Assembly (NCBI RefSeq): GCF_964204865.1
Contig: NC_135264.1
Coordinates: forward strand, 7,098,001 to 7,162,000
DNA length: 64,000 nt
Source of the DNA: Styela clava
Taxonomy: Eukaryota; Chordata; Ascidiacea; Stolidobranchia; Styelidae
Direction of reading: 5' to 3'
Every line of letters starts with the position of its first letter. Positions within the stretch are counted from its first letter, which is position 1. Positions 1-13,642 of the stretch are shown one piece after another. A program made the position numbers and the translations under genes. The notes under the pieces are model-generated. The model made no database searches. It was not told where the DNA came from and was given only the letters and a program-made list of their open reading frames with translations.

Positions 1-633
1 AAGTGTTGACTGATATACTTTGAGATAAGTATATCTGTAGTATTTCTATGGTATTGCACGAACACTGAATTACGCCACAGTCTACACCGAGTGGTAACGC
101 CAAATATTTATTTAGGCGAGTACTATTCAATAATACGAATCCACTGGTTCAAAAATTTCTCTAGGGTGTCCGGTGTAAAAAAGTTCGACAATAATATATC
201 ATCAATTACTGAAAATATGCGATCAGTCAGAAGTGAATAGTATATGGGTGAAAATACTAAAAGTAGCAATAAAGATCGTTTTTCTGGCACAGTATCATAA
301 AAATAGTCTCATAGTTATTGTTTCAACATGAAAAAAAAATTTTTGACACTCAGAAAGATATGATAAAACAAATGAAACTCCAAAATTAGCAATAGCCTGC
401 AAGCTTGATATCACTATGTATATTGGATAAAGATAGCTATAGAAATAGAATTGACACTTCTTGTATAGTTTTACAGTGACAAATAGGCTTTTAAATAAAC
501 AACATTTTTAATATTTAGCAATCCCTCTTTTTATTGAATTAGGAATGCTGTGCTAACATAGGCCAGGTTAGTTAAACAGTATTTTCGATTAACGCCAGTT
601 TACTACAGAAAACATAATCCTATCTCCTTTTTT
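1..633. other. 3' flank of CUB receptor copy 1, no gene seen
   Basis: AT-rich sequence downstream of the copy 1 stop codon. The part around 380-490 matches 13555-13660 downstream of copy 3, which shows that both flanks descend from one duplicated unit. I see no coding exon here. Confidence 0.5.
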
Positions 634-1093
634 CTATAACGCATTATATAATTCATTATCTACAACTAATTTCTCGTCTGAAACACTACGTTTATTTTTC
701 TTTTGTTTGTTGACTTCGCTGTATATAGGAATATCGTTGACTTCTTCTACTGGAGAATCGTTATTTGATATGTCGTTCAAATCAATGGTTTTGCTTTTCT
801 TCAACTTCTGATGTGTTGTATGGAGCCTAAATTGAAAGTATCAGTACAATGAATTATGAAGTACATACATTTTAAAGTACAGCAATATAGGTGTCAAACT
901 ATCCACAGCCATAAATTGACATTTTTACATTTTTGTTTTCATTGAATGTAACTTCGGGTTTTTATCAAGCAAAAATTTAGACGTCCTTTTGAAAAAATAT
1001 TGAGTTTAACAGTTTTATTCATCTTACACTTATGAAAAGTAAACCTGTTCGCGATATGAACAATTACTTTCCTCATAATGTCTTGATGCAATT

Positions 1094-1120
1094 CATCACT
1101 ATATATATATATATATATAC
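1094..1120. repeat. (TA)n microsatellite
   Basis: Short run of alternating T and A in the intron between the tail and membrane exons of copy 1. Similar runs lie near 8815, 12774, 44000, 44610, 46670, 51978 and 62510. Confidence 0.9.
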
Positions 1121-2644
1121 AGAAGTTGATTTCAAATATTTTTATAGTGAAGAAAGCGAAGAATACCTTATCATCTGTTAAATATTCTTAGTTTATTTAT
1201 TTCACTCATACCTTACAGCCGATAGTATCAATGCAATCGCTAAGATTCCACATAGGATCCCAAGAATAATGACAACGAGGCTTTCAGTTGTTTGTCCTTT
1301 ACTGTTTTCGTAAACGACATGGTTCACCCCTGCTCAAAATAATACATTTTCTTAATATTTTGTTTGATATGATTATAGCTTTAATGTCTATTCTTACACT
1401 TTGTTTAATGTCTATTCTTACACTTACGTCCAAGAGTAACGGTAGCGGCTGCGTTAAGTGAAAATTGAGATGTACCTCTGGTAGCTTGATCGGGTTTCTG
1501 CGTTGAGCTTATAAATGCGGCATCGGTGGTTGATACTGCAAACGATTTATTAAATTCATTCACATTTGGAGTTATAATGCAGGAGTGAATATTATCTGGA
1601 TTGGAGATTAATTTTGCGAGCATGAAATTCGTATCTTTCCGTAATTAAGCTATCAGGTTCATCTCATTATTAACCAAAAGTGACCAATAGTCTTCGAGTA
1701 GATAGGCACATTGTTGGGAATACAACACCCTCGGTTGGGTAATAAATTGCTAATATGCTCCCAGTACAGAGAAGCATGTGTGGTGTTTGTTAGGAATAAA
1801 AATATTAGCGTTGCTGCATGCTTTTTCTGTAGTTATGTATACCCATGCACCACAATCAGTTTTGGGTATCCACATCCACAATTCTACATTGAAATTACCA
1901 CTTTTAAAGACTTTTTAGCCCATTGTAGGTATTTTTGGGGAGTAAAATATTTTCAGCTTAAAATTTGCTTAGAGATAGATGAGTGAATAGGGAGAGCAAG
2001 ACCTCATTGGAATTTTCGGCAATAGTGACTACCACTACCAGAGCACTTTTGCAGTGTATTTGTGTCAAAATATACCAGAGTCCAAATTAATTTGCACAAT
2101 AGGAAATATGTCTGTACGTAAATTATCTGAAGATAACAAGTTTGTGCGTCATTTTGTTGTCGATAGCTTTTTTACCTCACTCTCTTTTATCGCAACCTAA
2201 CCTCTAGATTACGTTAGAATAATTTAATGATCACCTGAGTCATTATTATAAGCAACGTAGCTGTATTTTATTTTGAATATGTGCCAATCTTTGTAATCAT
2301 GATTGTCGCTTTCGAACAAAACTTTTGGAGGATATGCGTCTTTTCCGGTGAACCAAATCTTGTGTGTACATGTGGTAGTAGCATTGTGAAGGATTTCACA
2401 ATCAATTTTGTCAGGTTTAAATATAAAGCAAACACCTGGTTGGAAGTCACATATGTTCTGACCTGTTTCGAAAAAAAATTTGTAAGATCACATACATTAT
2501 TCAAAAAAATAAGGTAAAATTTTTGCTAGTTTCATAATATGTTGATTATGCCATAACTTACTTGTCGAGAAATGTAGCGTGGATGCAATTTGGATGCCAT
2601 TGACTTCTTTATTATAAATTACAGACAGCTTCATAGGTGACCCA

Positions 2645-4217
2645 TAGGGCTGGGCATTTTAATCGAAACGAAATTTTGCTTTCGAAACGAAATCGAAACG
2701 AAACACACGTTTGTCACAGACAGTGAAACATGTCACCAATATTACCCAACGAATTTATTGTACCGTATATATACTGGCCACGGTACATATTTTCCAGAAT
2801 TAAAACTACAAAAAGGAAGCACTGGTGGCTAATTCGTAAGCATGAACCGATAATGATAATTCCACAAACGTTTCTGCTTAATGACAAAGCAGTGACCAAA
2901 TGGCACCAGAATAATACGAATTACGTCATTGTTAGAGATGGGGCTCACAAGCAGCATAGCATATGGGGCTCTTAACGTATCAATGCTCATTTTCTATTTT
3001 ATCCGACGCCACAGATCCTCTTGATCCAGTACATTGTAAAAAATATTTTTTAATCTGAATTCCGAATACATTCTAAACTCCAGGAACATAGGAAATGGGC
3101 TTTCATGATATTATCGGTGAGTGAAATTAGTTATTTTTGCTCTAGGGAAATGGACTTAATTAATAAACATTACAGTAGTTATGAATTGTGGCCTATCTTG
3201 ACCAGCACAGAAAAAAGAACAACTAGGCGCCCAGAGAAATGTTTTAAATTATACGGTAAAATTAACATTAACTCATTGACTGTTTATCGTCAACGTGACA
3301 TCGACCTCGTTCAACTAAATTTCGCCACAATTATCCCTTCCCACAAATATTGACTATTGTGCTACTGGGGGGAATTGATTTTTATTTTGCTTATAACGCG
3401 ATCATCGTCGTAATGAAATGAGTGGACCCGATTCACAAATTTCCATCCGCCAATGACGGAGAATTAAGACTGAAAATCGTGTTTTATTTTTCTTCAAGGC
3501 AGCTCTGTGATTTAAATATTTCATGTCGACTGTTGTGGTTTTAGTATTGTTTTTAAGTTAATACCACAAACTTGAACTGAACGATATTATTATTAACGAC
3601 GGCAGTCTAACAATAAAATCTGCGATATATACTAAATAATATTTAAGAGCTATTTCCTATGAGGTAAATGCAAGAAATGCTCGGTCATTATCAAAACTAA
3701 GGATGAAAAAGAATAATTACGACAAAATTTGATTTTATATTTATTGCCGCGCTAACACAGACTATCTCGACAATGTTGAAATATACGATAATAATTGTAA
3801 AATATTTTCAATCAAAAACTTCCCCGATAAGTTATACTGCAAGTCGGCGCTGACTTGAATCATTTCATGTCGACAGTCATTTATTGCGCGTCGCAAAGAG
3901 TGTCTTCGATTACGATAAAACATAAAAAATGAAATAATTGTGAAATGTTTTCAATCAAACCGCGGACGGCGGCGCTAGGACTTGTGTGCGATATTCAATA
4001 TTCTTATAAACACTAAAAACGATATTTGAGAGTCGCAATATTCGAATGAATTCGGATATTAATTTCGAATTGGACATCGCTGAATAATACCTTGACTGAT
4101 TTCTGGTTGCATTTGCTATGACGTCATAATATCCGTTTCGGAAGTCGAATGAGCGCCGTTTCGACATATCAGTGTTTCGAAACGTATCGAAACAGTGTTT
4201 CGAAACGCCCAGCCCTA
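2645..4217. mobile_element. Non-autonomous hAT element, 1573 bp, perfect 8-bp target duplication
   Basis: The ends are inverted repeats starting TAGGGCTGGGC. The flanks are an exact 8-bp duplication, GTGACCCA, at 2637-2644 and 4218-4225. The subterminal parts are rich in the word CGAAAC in both orientations. No intact transposase is visible. Copy 3 of the receptor family has the unoccupied site (GTGGCCCA) near 15133, so the insertion followed the duplication that made copies 1 and 3. Internal pieces resemble 59330-59520 and, inverted, 63170-63310. Confidence 0.88.
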
Positions 4218-5032
4218 GTGACCCATTGGTTTAGCAGTACATCAAATAGCCTGAAAAACCTAGAGGTCGAGACAACATCAACGGCGATTTCTTAGTATTT
4301 GTTTCATCTGTTCTGGGAATAATTGACAATACTAAATGAATGACAGCTCACAGCTATCTGGGTATGTCGACTGACATTTATTTTCTTTGGGACAAGCTGC
4401 GAAGCTCAGAAAAAGAAAGTTTGTTAATGTAACTGTACAAGTACAACAAAGAAAAATTTTGTTGGTGAAAAACACTCGAAGCCAATTGTGAGCCAATTCT
4501 ATTTGATATTGGTCTAACAGAAAGAGGATGCCTACCTACAGGAGTGCCAAAGTAAAATCTTGCGAGATAATTTGATTCCCCTTTTCTTCAACGAAAATCT
4601 TTATGTGAAATATGGTATATAACTGTGGAATAAAGTAGGCCAACGGAAATATATCAAACAAACCATTTAAGCTCAGTCGTACGCTATACCACCATTATTC
4701 ATCTCTGTGTTTTGCAACTAATTTCATTTTATCTATTTTCAAGATGATTGCTTCTCCCTTGGATGTCGACGCGTCGGAAAATTTCCACGAGCAATTTTCG
4801 TTCTTACTTTTTTGATAAGGTGGTGTTGATATATATCCTTCAGTATTGTTTAGATACAAATTTTCAAGACTGCAATATCCTCTGGAACAATTTGTCAAAT
4901 AGGCTAAATACAACAAAAATATTTGTTTAATATACCCGAATTTCGATTAGAAGTGTATAGTATTGTACGCGTTTACTTACCTAGGATAATATTCGCGTAC
5001 AAAACGTACTGGGAATACGACATTGCTTTCAT

Positions 5033-6998
5033 TACTGAATACATTAATGATCAAGCTATAGTGCAGTAAAATAAGAATAGTTGTTTTCAATTTTTTTTTG
5101 TATGTGGAACCACCGTAGTAAAAATTAGTCTGTTAGATCTATAACGTTCACGACCCCTTTTTCTATCCCTGAAATAATGATATACAAAAATTACGCAGCA
5201 AAGTAAGTTTCGGCATCTTTTATCAAGTTGTCTACAATTTCTTCCTACCTTCTATCCTAATATATAAGCTTTCATTTCAAATTTGAATGTAAATGATGCG
5301 TGAGATATTTATATCTGTCCCCCATGGATCATCGACATGACTATGTTGTTTAGTAATATATTAACCTTGCTCAGTTTGGATGATTCATCAGTTTTCATGA
5401 AGTGACTTCCTCTGCATCAATTTCATTTAAGTTCCGTTCAAGACTTTTTTACAATGTACTGATACCGTTTATACTAGGAAGTTTCATTTTTTACCTCTAA
5501 CTATATTTCTACTTAGACTGCTACATAACTTGTATTTTCTGGATACAAAATGAAGATGCGTTTAACATTTAATCGACTAGTAGTTTGGACTAGTCATTCC
5601 ATTCGTTTGCACTAATTTTGATCGTGAAATGACGCTTGATGAAGTATCCTGTCTGAGTATGGTCAGTATTGAGTAAACAGTATTGTAACTGGTAACCCTT
5701 TGTGCGTATAACCTTTTTCACCAACATTTCAACTAATGCATAGGCTGGATTTTGCTCATTTTTTATATGTTAATATTATCTGGGGATCGTGTACGAACTA
5801 CGAAGTCATGCTGAGTCGTGGTTTCGGCCGATATATTTTCACTGGGGGAGATTTAACCATCCAAGCTCTGTTCAGTATATAGTCATGTCTTGAAATGAGA
5901 TGACACTTGTTAAACAGACTGGACACCTAGTTTTATCAAACCCAAACTCAAACCTTAAAACATCAAATGTATGTTTCTGGTGTCCAATCCTGTTTTTGCT
6001 TTTGACACTATCATGGGCACTATTTCAGTGCTTAACAGTTAACATGCCACTCGAAACATGACAGAAATGCTCAAATATATGGATACAAAAGTCAAATGAT
6101 TGCATCATAAAGTTCTCCCAATATGAAATAACCCTATTTTCAACGATTAATTGACCATTTATTATGAACGTCGATTTTACTGAATAAGATATTTATTAGG
6201 ACTATGCGACTCTAAAATTTCGTAGTAAGACTTGTGGTTTTCCTTGGTACTTAATTAACAAAAGCAACTCACCGGGTTTTACAGTATTCAGTAACCTGAA
6301 TAAAATTTGCTTATATCTTATATTACAAAAAACCTTTCAGAGCGACTGATTAATAAACATGATATATGTTTTTGCATACTTGTCTGCACAATGCTCACGC
6401 TCACTATGTAATGATAATAGCCCACACACCATAGGTTAACAGGAAATAGTGGATGCCTAGTTAAATATTCTGCATCCTTTTAATCCAGGTACGGTATATT
6501 GGAACAATTGTTATACCTAACTCTAAAAAGCAAAAACACTTTTATAAAACAGCTCATCATTGCAATATTTATCAATGCATATAGTGGACTATACATAACT
6601 TAATTCTAAAATGACATAAGTTTATGAATCGCTTGTGGAGAGACAGTAGATGAGTGGTGTGTTGTTACACTGATAATAATTTTGCTCAACTTGGGAATCA
6701 TGTTTTTACCGTTTTAATTTCTATTTCATTAGTAAGAGACAAAAGTCTAGAATTCGCTTCACAACTGCAAATTTAGAAACTGACCACGTCTATAACAGTC
6801 GTGTATGGAGTATCCATATTCATTCATACCACTAGGAGTGCCATTGAGCATTTCCTTTTCAGCTGGTTTGTCAAACTGCCGTCAATGTGGGATTCGCTTA
6901 TGTGCAAAGTCATTATTATAGTGTTGTTGTCGTGAGTTAGTGTTTTCGTAACTAGTCAACACTTGCAGTTAATTTTCTGTGTGATTACCACATTTCCG
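5033..6998. other. Spacer between receptor copies 1 and 2
   Basis: AT-rich intergenic DNA. The block 5090-5700 is repeated upstream of copy 3 (about 16550-16800 and 17699-17950, there split by a hAT insertion), so it belongs to the duplicated A-B unit. I see no coding exon. Confidence 0.55.
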
Positions 6999-7236
6999 GT
7001 AACTCCCGTAGTATGTGCAACTAGATGGCGGGTACCGGAACGTAGTATGTGTATCAGGGAAAGGTTAGGCCATAATTTCAGGTACAAATACTACGGGAGT
7101 CACTTGGCTAGTCCCCGAACTCGTAATAGAACTAAAATAGGGAAAATTTGAATGAAATTATGGCCTAAACCTAACCTGGTACACATACTATGTTCAGGTG
7201 TCCGCCATTATGTTGTGTACATACTACGGGAGCGCC
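6999..7236. mobile_element. Foldback MITE, 238 bp
   Basis: Two long imperfect inverted arms (core CTCCCGTAGTATGTG, continuing for about 90 bases) face each other with a short centre. The flanking 8 bases CATTTCCG are repeated exactly at 6991-6998 and 7237-7244. There is no coding capacity. A smaller relative lies at 47467-47578. Confidence 0.8.
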
Positions 7237-7708
7237 CATTTCCGTGCCTTTTTAGATGTCACAGCATTCGATCTGTATTGTACTGATAGTGTCACACTAA
7301 TTTTTTTTATTCATTTCTACGTATGTTTTTCCAGGTTTTCACACATCCGATTACGAGTCATTTCTTTGGGATTGTGACGTCGTAGACTATTTGCGTATCT
7401 TGTGTTTTATGGTATTTGTACTATATTTTCATGTTTTACTGTCGATTCATCCCAATATTCGTTTGTATTGAGCTCTTACATTTGTCAAATTATTATAGGT
7501 TCACTTGGTTGGAACCGCAAGAAGATAGTTTGCATCATTAGCAATTTAGTATCCAGGAAAATGGCAAAAGAAGCCGGAGTGGTGATACTTATCTACGCCC
7601 AATAAAGGTACGCCATGCACTTCAAGCACTATTGGGAGAGATTGGCGACAATTTTATTTAGCATTCAAACAAGAAATTTACATGAAAATATATCTGCTAT
7701 TTAATACG

Positions 7709-8000
7709 CAGGGCCGGATTTAGACGATGAGTGGCCCCTAGGCTATGCCATTTGATTAATTCAATTATTTGACCCTTTTAATTTTTCAACTTTTCATACG
7801 GTAAATATTCGGAACAAAAAATATTGAGACGATTAAAAAGAATTAAACAAATATCAATTTCATGAATTTTCCAACTGTTTTTTATTCTGGAACAAGTCTT
7901 CACGATTAAAAATTTAATGAAAAACAGTCTAATAGTTCAAAATTAAATGTCTAGACCCCGAGGCTGGAGGCTTCAGGCTATATTGGTAAATCCAGCACTG
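7709..8000. mobile_element. hAT-like MITE, 292 bp
   Basis: Begins CAGGGCCGGATTTA and ends TAAATCCAGCACTG, an imperfect inverted repeat of the kind seen on hAT MITEs. The flanking octamers (TTAATACG and CTTATACA) match at only five of eight positions, so the insertion is old. A sister copy, split by a younger hAT, starts at 19544. Confidence 0.65.
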
Positions 8001-8574
8001 CTTATACATATTACGTAATACCAAATTAGTCCATTGTTACTTTATAGTTTGATATCTAATAGACCTTTAATATCTCTTGAATTAAACAAGCTTAATATTT
8101 TTTGAAACATTCCAATGTAGAAAAATGTATACAAGGTCACGTAAATAATGTTTGTAAACAAACCAAATACATTAAAACTATGTTTAAAAATATTTAAGAT
8201 TGAATACCACATAAAATGGTTGTGAAAAGGATTAAATTCTTGAAATATTCATCTATTGTTAATCTGAAAATAATATATATATATAAATACACTTCATTTT
8301 TGTTTAGTTCAAAAACATAATATCTGACAAATGCACACTCTACTTAACCCTAAAATTCAATCAACCTAAAATACAATATTTCACAGATTATATCGATAAC
8401 GCTGGAGGACTGAAGAAGTGTATCTTCTATCTAGCCGGCTTAAAGTATATTAAATTAGTCGAGATTCGTACCTAGAACGACATAACAGGAAGATGATTCA
8501 ATGAATCTAAATTCAACAACCAATTGACTTGCCGTAAAGTTTCGAAGAGCTCCAAGCATTTTCAAAAAGCTTAT

Positions 8575-10080
8575 TTATAAAGAAGAATATAGTTGGTTGT
8601 CTACCATTATCCTTTCGTCGTGATTTATTGATTGAATTGAAGTTGTGTTAACCGTGCTGTACACTGGCATCTCTTGCAGATCTTCAGTTGCCCCAGCAAC
8701 TTCATTCTCGTTGATAGAGGTATCCTCATTTGCACCAGAAGCTGATCGATATTTAATTAATCTGAAAAAAGAATTTAAAACTGAAATTCAGTCATTGCGA
8801 GAAAGTGATATAGCTTTATATATATATATATATTGTAGTTTAACCATACCTTACTGTTGTATACATCAGCAACACTGTCAAAATGACACAAAAACCGCCT
8901 AGAACGATTACTAATGTAATGTAGTTGGCTTCTTTTGCTTCGTTAAATCGGTCTTTAGTGCCAACGGGAATGGTCGTTTCCAATTTCGGACCATCAGTGC
9001 TGTTGTTAAAATAGCCTGTCTCAGAAGTTGCGTTGTCAGCTGCCGTCGTTGTTGCAGCTAAACTGGCCGTTGTTGAAACCGGTGTCCTGGTGGGGACTAA
9101 AATGAATTCGTAAAATTCAAATTCAAATTACATTATGCATTGAAAATTTAATATAAATCATAATACTTACTGATGTAATTGTTACAGTCCACATAGGTGT
9201 ATTTTATTCGAAAATTGTGTTTACTCTCGTAATAATTTCTTTTGTTTTTGAATGTAAGCTTGGGTGGATATGTAGCGTTCCCCAAAACCCAAATTTTTTG
9301 ACTGCAAGTTGAAGTTACATTCGATAAACGTTCACAGGTTTTGTATATTCGTGAAAATATGAAACAAACACCTTGAATGAAATCACAAATATTTTGCCCT
9401 AAAAGTAAGATAGTTCAACATTAATAAAAATAACGTTACGTAAGATTTTAGGATGTTTGCAATTTAAACAGATATACCTTGTAAATCCAGTTCTCCAGTA
9501 CACCACCAAGTTGAATAGTATGAGTATATTAATTCCATTCGTTCAATTTGTAAAACAATCATATCGTTATTTTTTTCAATATTTTCGGGGAATGTCCACA
9601 CGCAGTTTTGAACGTTTGACCCGCTTGCTTGTGGCGAGTTGATATATCCAACTTTCTTTCCAAGATCATTTGTCTCCCGACAGTCACCTCTCGTTGATGT
9701 CGGAAAATATATATCTGAAATGAGAATCGTTGAATTATGCTTAGTTTTTTATATTCTGCATCATGTTGCCCCCGACAAAAAAATTTTGTTTTAATGATTT
9801 GTCTGATTTGTGAAACCATTTAAAGAAAACCACAATGGAGTTGGACCAAGTTGGAAACCGATCCAATTTGTATCATTTCGCGGCTTAGACATTACAGTTG
9901 TTCTATTGATTTGTTGCATGTATTCAACTCGTTTCATATATGACTTTGTGTTTAACGTTTTAGGGCAGATTATTATTACAGCCAATTTAATTCTAAATAA
10001 CCTCGCTTGAATGAGACAAGTTTAATAAGATTCTTACCTGCAATTAATCCGAGCAAGATCCAATAACTTGTAGACTTCAT
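8575..10080 (-). CDS. CUB-domain type I membrane receptor, copy 2 (type B), intact
   Basis: Five minus-strand exons: 10038-10080, 9478-9714, 9171-9398, 8850-9096 and 8575-8761. They total 942 bases, giving 313 residues with no stop or frameshift and phase-compatible GT/AG junctions. Residues 1-14 form the core of a hydrophobic signal peptide. About 15-169 form one CUB-like domain split by an intron (G-Y-I-N-S-P, N-C-V-W-T-F, W-W-C-T-G-E-L, final F-R-I-K-Y-T-Y) with more cysteines than a standard CUB. About 170-225 are a Thr/Ser/Asn-rich stalk, followed by a membrane helix starting Y-I-T-L-V-I-V-L. The 62-residue tail holds M-P-V-Y-S-T-V and ends Q-L-Y-S-S-L, both Y-x-x-hydrophobic motifs of the sort used in endocytosis or in tyrosine signalling. 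It should be a single-pass surface protein. Ligand and function are unknown. Confidence 0.82.
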
Positions 10081-11300
10081 TTCTATTCTGCCTGCTCTCT
10101 ATAATGTCAAATTTAGCTTCTGTTCTTATTATTCTGTTGTTCATTGCTTCAAAAAACAAAGAGCAAAAGCTGGTTGTGTTCAACATTAAATGCGTGCGTT
10201 ATCATAACATAGCATTTACCTTTATCATCCCAACACTCCCCACCATTATTACTTCCGCGGAGTGTTAAGAACATGATTCATTATATTATATCATAAATGA
10301 GAATCATTTTACTAACATTAGTAGTCAAAATTTGAATGTTTATGATATAAAGCAATTTTGAATTCTTCCGGCTTGAAGTTCTGCCTATTTCGAAATCAAA
10401 TTGGCACATATAAACTTGGGTAGAGTTGCTACGAATATATATGACGTTGAATTGACTTTTTGTTTAAGAATATAAGTTAATAATTCCAAGTCAAGAAGTC
10501 ATATTGAGGCTGGCTGGTGCCCCTGTTTCTGTTTTAAGCTTGTTAGACTCATATCATAGAATAAGTATGAGATGTATAAGATTCAGATATACTATAATTC
10601 CATGGCAGGTCTTTTTTACTAGTGTATAATGTGCTGATTTCAAATGACAGTATACTGTATCATAAAATAATATGAATGTTTAGTTATTTCTAGAAACTTT
10701 GAAATTTGAGCAATTTTTTAAAAAATAACCTCTTTGGCAAATTTTGTTTGTAAGCGTTGTATTAATTTGATCTCATTTGAGATACATTTGCATGCTTTAA
10801 CCGATCTGATGCTGTCTGACTTAAAGCTTGGTTTAGAGAACGGGTCGATGGTTTTCTAATTTTTTTTGTATTTTATCTTTGCTTTGTTTTTGCGTCCGAT
10901 ACATTCTGCATCAGCCTGACATTCGTCTGAGCGTCACTGTTCTGTTATGAAACATGTCTACTTAAGTTCTCAATTTGAATGATTTTCTATCTTGCAACTC
11001 GACTTGTACAATCATCTAAATTGACTGTAGACAACAACTTACCAAGCTCACGATAAATGAGACATTAATATATTCCCGATTCGCTAACACACATTTAATT
11101 ATTCGACTTCCTTGTTGCTATCATACATAGACAGCCCAATGTGATTGATTCATCTTCGTAACGAAGCCGCTTTTTACAGATAGATATATAGATAGATACC
11201 ACTACACTCACGCTTCGTTTTGAAACTTTGTATGTCTAATGCAGGCTGTCCATCACGAGCCCTAACAAGGTGGAAATATGGTCGTGTTTCTCATGTAAGG
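10081..11300. other. 5' flank of copy 2, duplicated at copy 5
   Basis: Upstream sequence of copy 2. It is closely repeated at 31840-32945 upstream of copy 5, including a block near 11130-11270 and 32780-32930 that contains AGACAGCCC and its complement. Any promoter of copy 2 should lie just above 10080, but I recognise no specific element. Confidence 0.5.
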
Positions 11301-11429
11301 GATGGGATTTATGTGGAACTCATAATGGGTATGATAATCCAATTTTGGGGGTGCAAATGGATGTTATTTTGAACCTATGGATCGTTTTGTTATTAAATTG
11401 TACTTTTTCTTTATTATAGAATTTTATTC

Positions 11430-11620
11430 CCTATCGTTATGAAAAAAATCGCTTTTCTCGTTGATTACTGGACCAATTGTTTTAAAATTAAAGGTGGTTA
11501 AAGCTTGTATTTTCGCTAGAAGGCTATTACTTTTATTTTTATTAAATGTTTCTGTTAGCTCTATGGGATTCGTTTTTTTGTTTTGTTTGTTATGACGTCA
11601 TCAAAATTTGCGTACCTCGT
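11430..11620. repeat. Interspersed repeat shared with 19115-19285
   Basis: Begins around AATCGCTTTTCTC and runs through GACCAATTGT and CGCTAGAAGGCT to a GTGGCG word. The same string of words in the same order occurs at 19115-19285, upstream of copy 4. It may be part of the duplicated A-B unit or the 3' end of a retroposon. I cannot tell which. Confidence 0.5.
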
Positions 11621-11699
11621 GGCGATTCCGCGAACGTATATCAGCGGATTTCGTGCTTGGCGAAAGTGTGAAGTTTTTTATGAATAAGATAGGATTTAC

Positions 11700-11790
11700 A
11701 TTTTTATCCCGGGGGAGAGGAAAGCCGATAAGACGGCTTAACCATATGATAAACCATGGTCTCTCGCCCGGTTACCATTCCATGTCGAGT
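11700..11790. other. GC-richer block with a small hairpin
   Basis: Contains AAGCCGATAAGACGGCTT, a perfect 6-bp stem with a six-base loop, followed by ACCATGGT-type words. It stands out in base composition from its AT-rich surroundings. It could be part of a SINE. No gene is claimed. Confidence 0.3.
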
Positions 11791-11889
11791 ATGGATTTCG
11801 TTTTATTTTTCTATCGGAAGCATGGGCTTGATGGCGGAGAAAGCGTGACCAGAAAAATCATTAAATCTGAAGACAGCCTCTAAAACCCG

Positions 11890-13642
11890 GTACATTCCAT
11901 CTAGCCACTGATCATCTTACTTACTAGCATTAAAATATCTAAACAAATCCTAATCTAATAGTCATAAAATAAGAACTTGGTAACCTTTATTAGAGGACTT
12001 ATCATACTTTAACGGTATTTAGCAATATATATTGAGATAAACTTTATTAGACGGATTTCTAAAATGGTATAAGTTTATGGATCACGTGTAGAGTGACAAT
12101 AGTGGCGTTGTATATTTTTGTCTTCACATGGGTAGCAATTTTGATCAATTTCGTGTATAATGTTGATATCATTTTCTTAACCGGACATAGCAAAGTTAAA
12201 AGCTTGAATTACATTTTTATTTTTTCAATAGAAGACAAAATTCTAGAAGTCGCTTCCCTAAAAATGGGTAAAAAATCAAGTCCAAACGATAATTCCATTC
12301 CATGTATCGCTCAAAAGACAGTATATAACAGATAATATCAACAACGTAATGAAAAGAAGTGTGTCTTCGGGTTAATGGTATCATATTGGGCATTCCACTT
12401 TCTTTTTAAAATATATCATGACGACATATATATACTATAGATATAATTTTTTTTAATCGCGTGATATAGTCTACAAAAGTTTATTAACAGGAAAGACATG
12501 TACACTAAACTCCCAATGAAAATGATTGCGAGTTGATTAATTTGAAAACAATTTTACAAATTCAAGACGGTAATAAAACTTCACACCATCAGAAAACCTG
12601 AGGTCAGAATACTTGTTTCTAGCCGCGAGAGATAGGGGAGCATGGCCTACTAGTTGCTGACGAATCAAATTGTCATTCCATATTTTGAAAAAACGGGTAA
12701 ACGATAAAACAGATTCGACCGTAAAAATTTATTAATTCTTAGATTCGTTATTGCGCAGATAAAATAACATAGCTATATATATATATATATTTATTTTTGT
12801 TTTCAAAAAAGAAAGGCTATATTACGTTAAGGACTGTTCAATTCATCAAAATTAGCATATTTTGTTTTAGTGTTAAAGAAGCATAGTTTTTCGAAGTCGA
12901 AAAAATTCACTTATTTGGTCGTATTTAATTTTTTAATTTGTTACCAATACCCAACCAATTAATCAAATAGGAATAGGCCATAGTATATATCAATAGCTTG
13001 ATAAAAAGTGTATCTTTGGCTTACAGTACATTTAATTAGCTGAGCTTCGACTGTGTCACTCAAAAATCTCTGTGAGTTTTAGGGATTCGTTTTTTTTTTT
13101 GGGCGATTTTGTCTACTGTGACAGATTGAACACCCATTCTACTTAGTTTTGGCCTTATTGTCCGTCCATATATTTGAACATCGCTCTCGTGTTTAATTTC
13201 ATATGGTTTTGTTTAGGTGGGTATGTTTTCTCGGTAAGATATGTCGAGGATTCGAGAATCGAAAATTTAAGAATCGGATAAGAATCGAATATTTGTAAGT
13301 AGCCATACTTTGCATCCTTATTCATGAGTACACGTTGTGGTAAAATACCAAAAGCAGCGTTGAAGATCGTTTTTTTTCTGCTGACAACGGATTCAAAAAA
13401 TAGTTTCATATAGCTATTGTTTCAACAAAACTTGTTTCAAATAGTATTTTGTTGTATTTTTTAATAAGGCATGTAAAGATTGCTTTCACTTTCTACAGCA
13501 TTGAAATATTTTGAGATCACTCAGAAAAATATAATAAAACAATGAAACGTTAAAATTAGTGAAAATTACTAATAGCCCACATGCCTGATATTCAATATAT
13601 AAGACAGCATATACAAATATAATTGTCACTACTTGTATAGTT
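11890..13642. other. Spacer between receptor copies 2 and 3
   Basis: AT-rich, with a (TA)n run near 12774. The part 12370-12900 is repeated at 21300-21800 (for example the CGCGAGAGATAGGGGAGCAT block), so it belongs to the flank below each A-B pair. I see no coding exon. Confidence 0.5.

Larger units (their letters stand above)
634..5032 (-). pseudogene. CUB-domain type I membrane receptor, copy 1 (type A), in-frame stop
   Basis: Six minus-strand exons with GT/AG borders and matching phases: 4981-5032 (start, weak signal peptide), 4664-4903 (first half of a CUB-like domain), 2235-2462 (second half), 1428-1535 (Thr/Ser-rich stalk), 1212-1329 (transmembrane helix) and 634-826 (tail). Together they are 939 bases. 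CUB hallmarks seen are G-Y-I-x-T-P, N-C-x-W and the closing aromatic strand F-K-I-K-Y. The tail carries I-P-I-Y-S-E-V and ends E-L-Y-N-A-L. Lesions: a TAA at 4695-4697 in the CUB exon, where copy 3 has a tyrosine codon, and the last CUB cysteine is tyrosine. A 1.57-kb hAT element sits in the intron between the CUB exons. Unlike type B, stalk and membrane helix are on separate exons. The role as a surface receptor is inferred from the architecture. It could still be alive in another allele. Confidence 0.72.

Noticed and set aside
2730-3353. Open frames inside the hAT element at 2645-4217 as possible transposase
   Set aside because: Short, and with none of the hAT catalytic or dimerisation words. 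The element looks non-autonomous.
11608-11883. 91-codon plus-strand frame
   Set aside because: Overlaps a repeat shared with 19115-19285 and a hairpin-containing block. No splice context or conserved domain.
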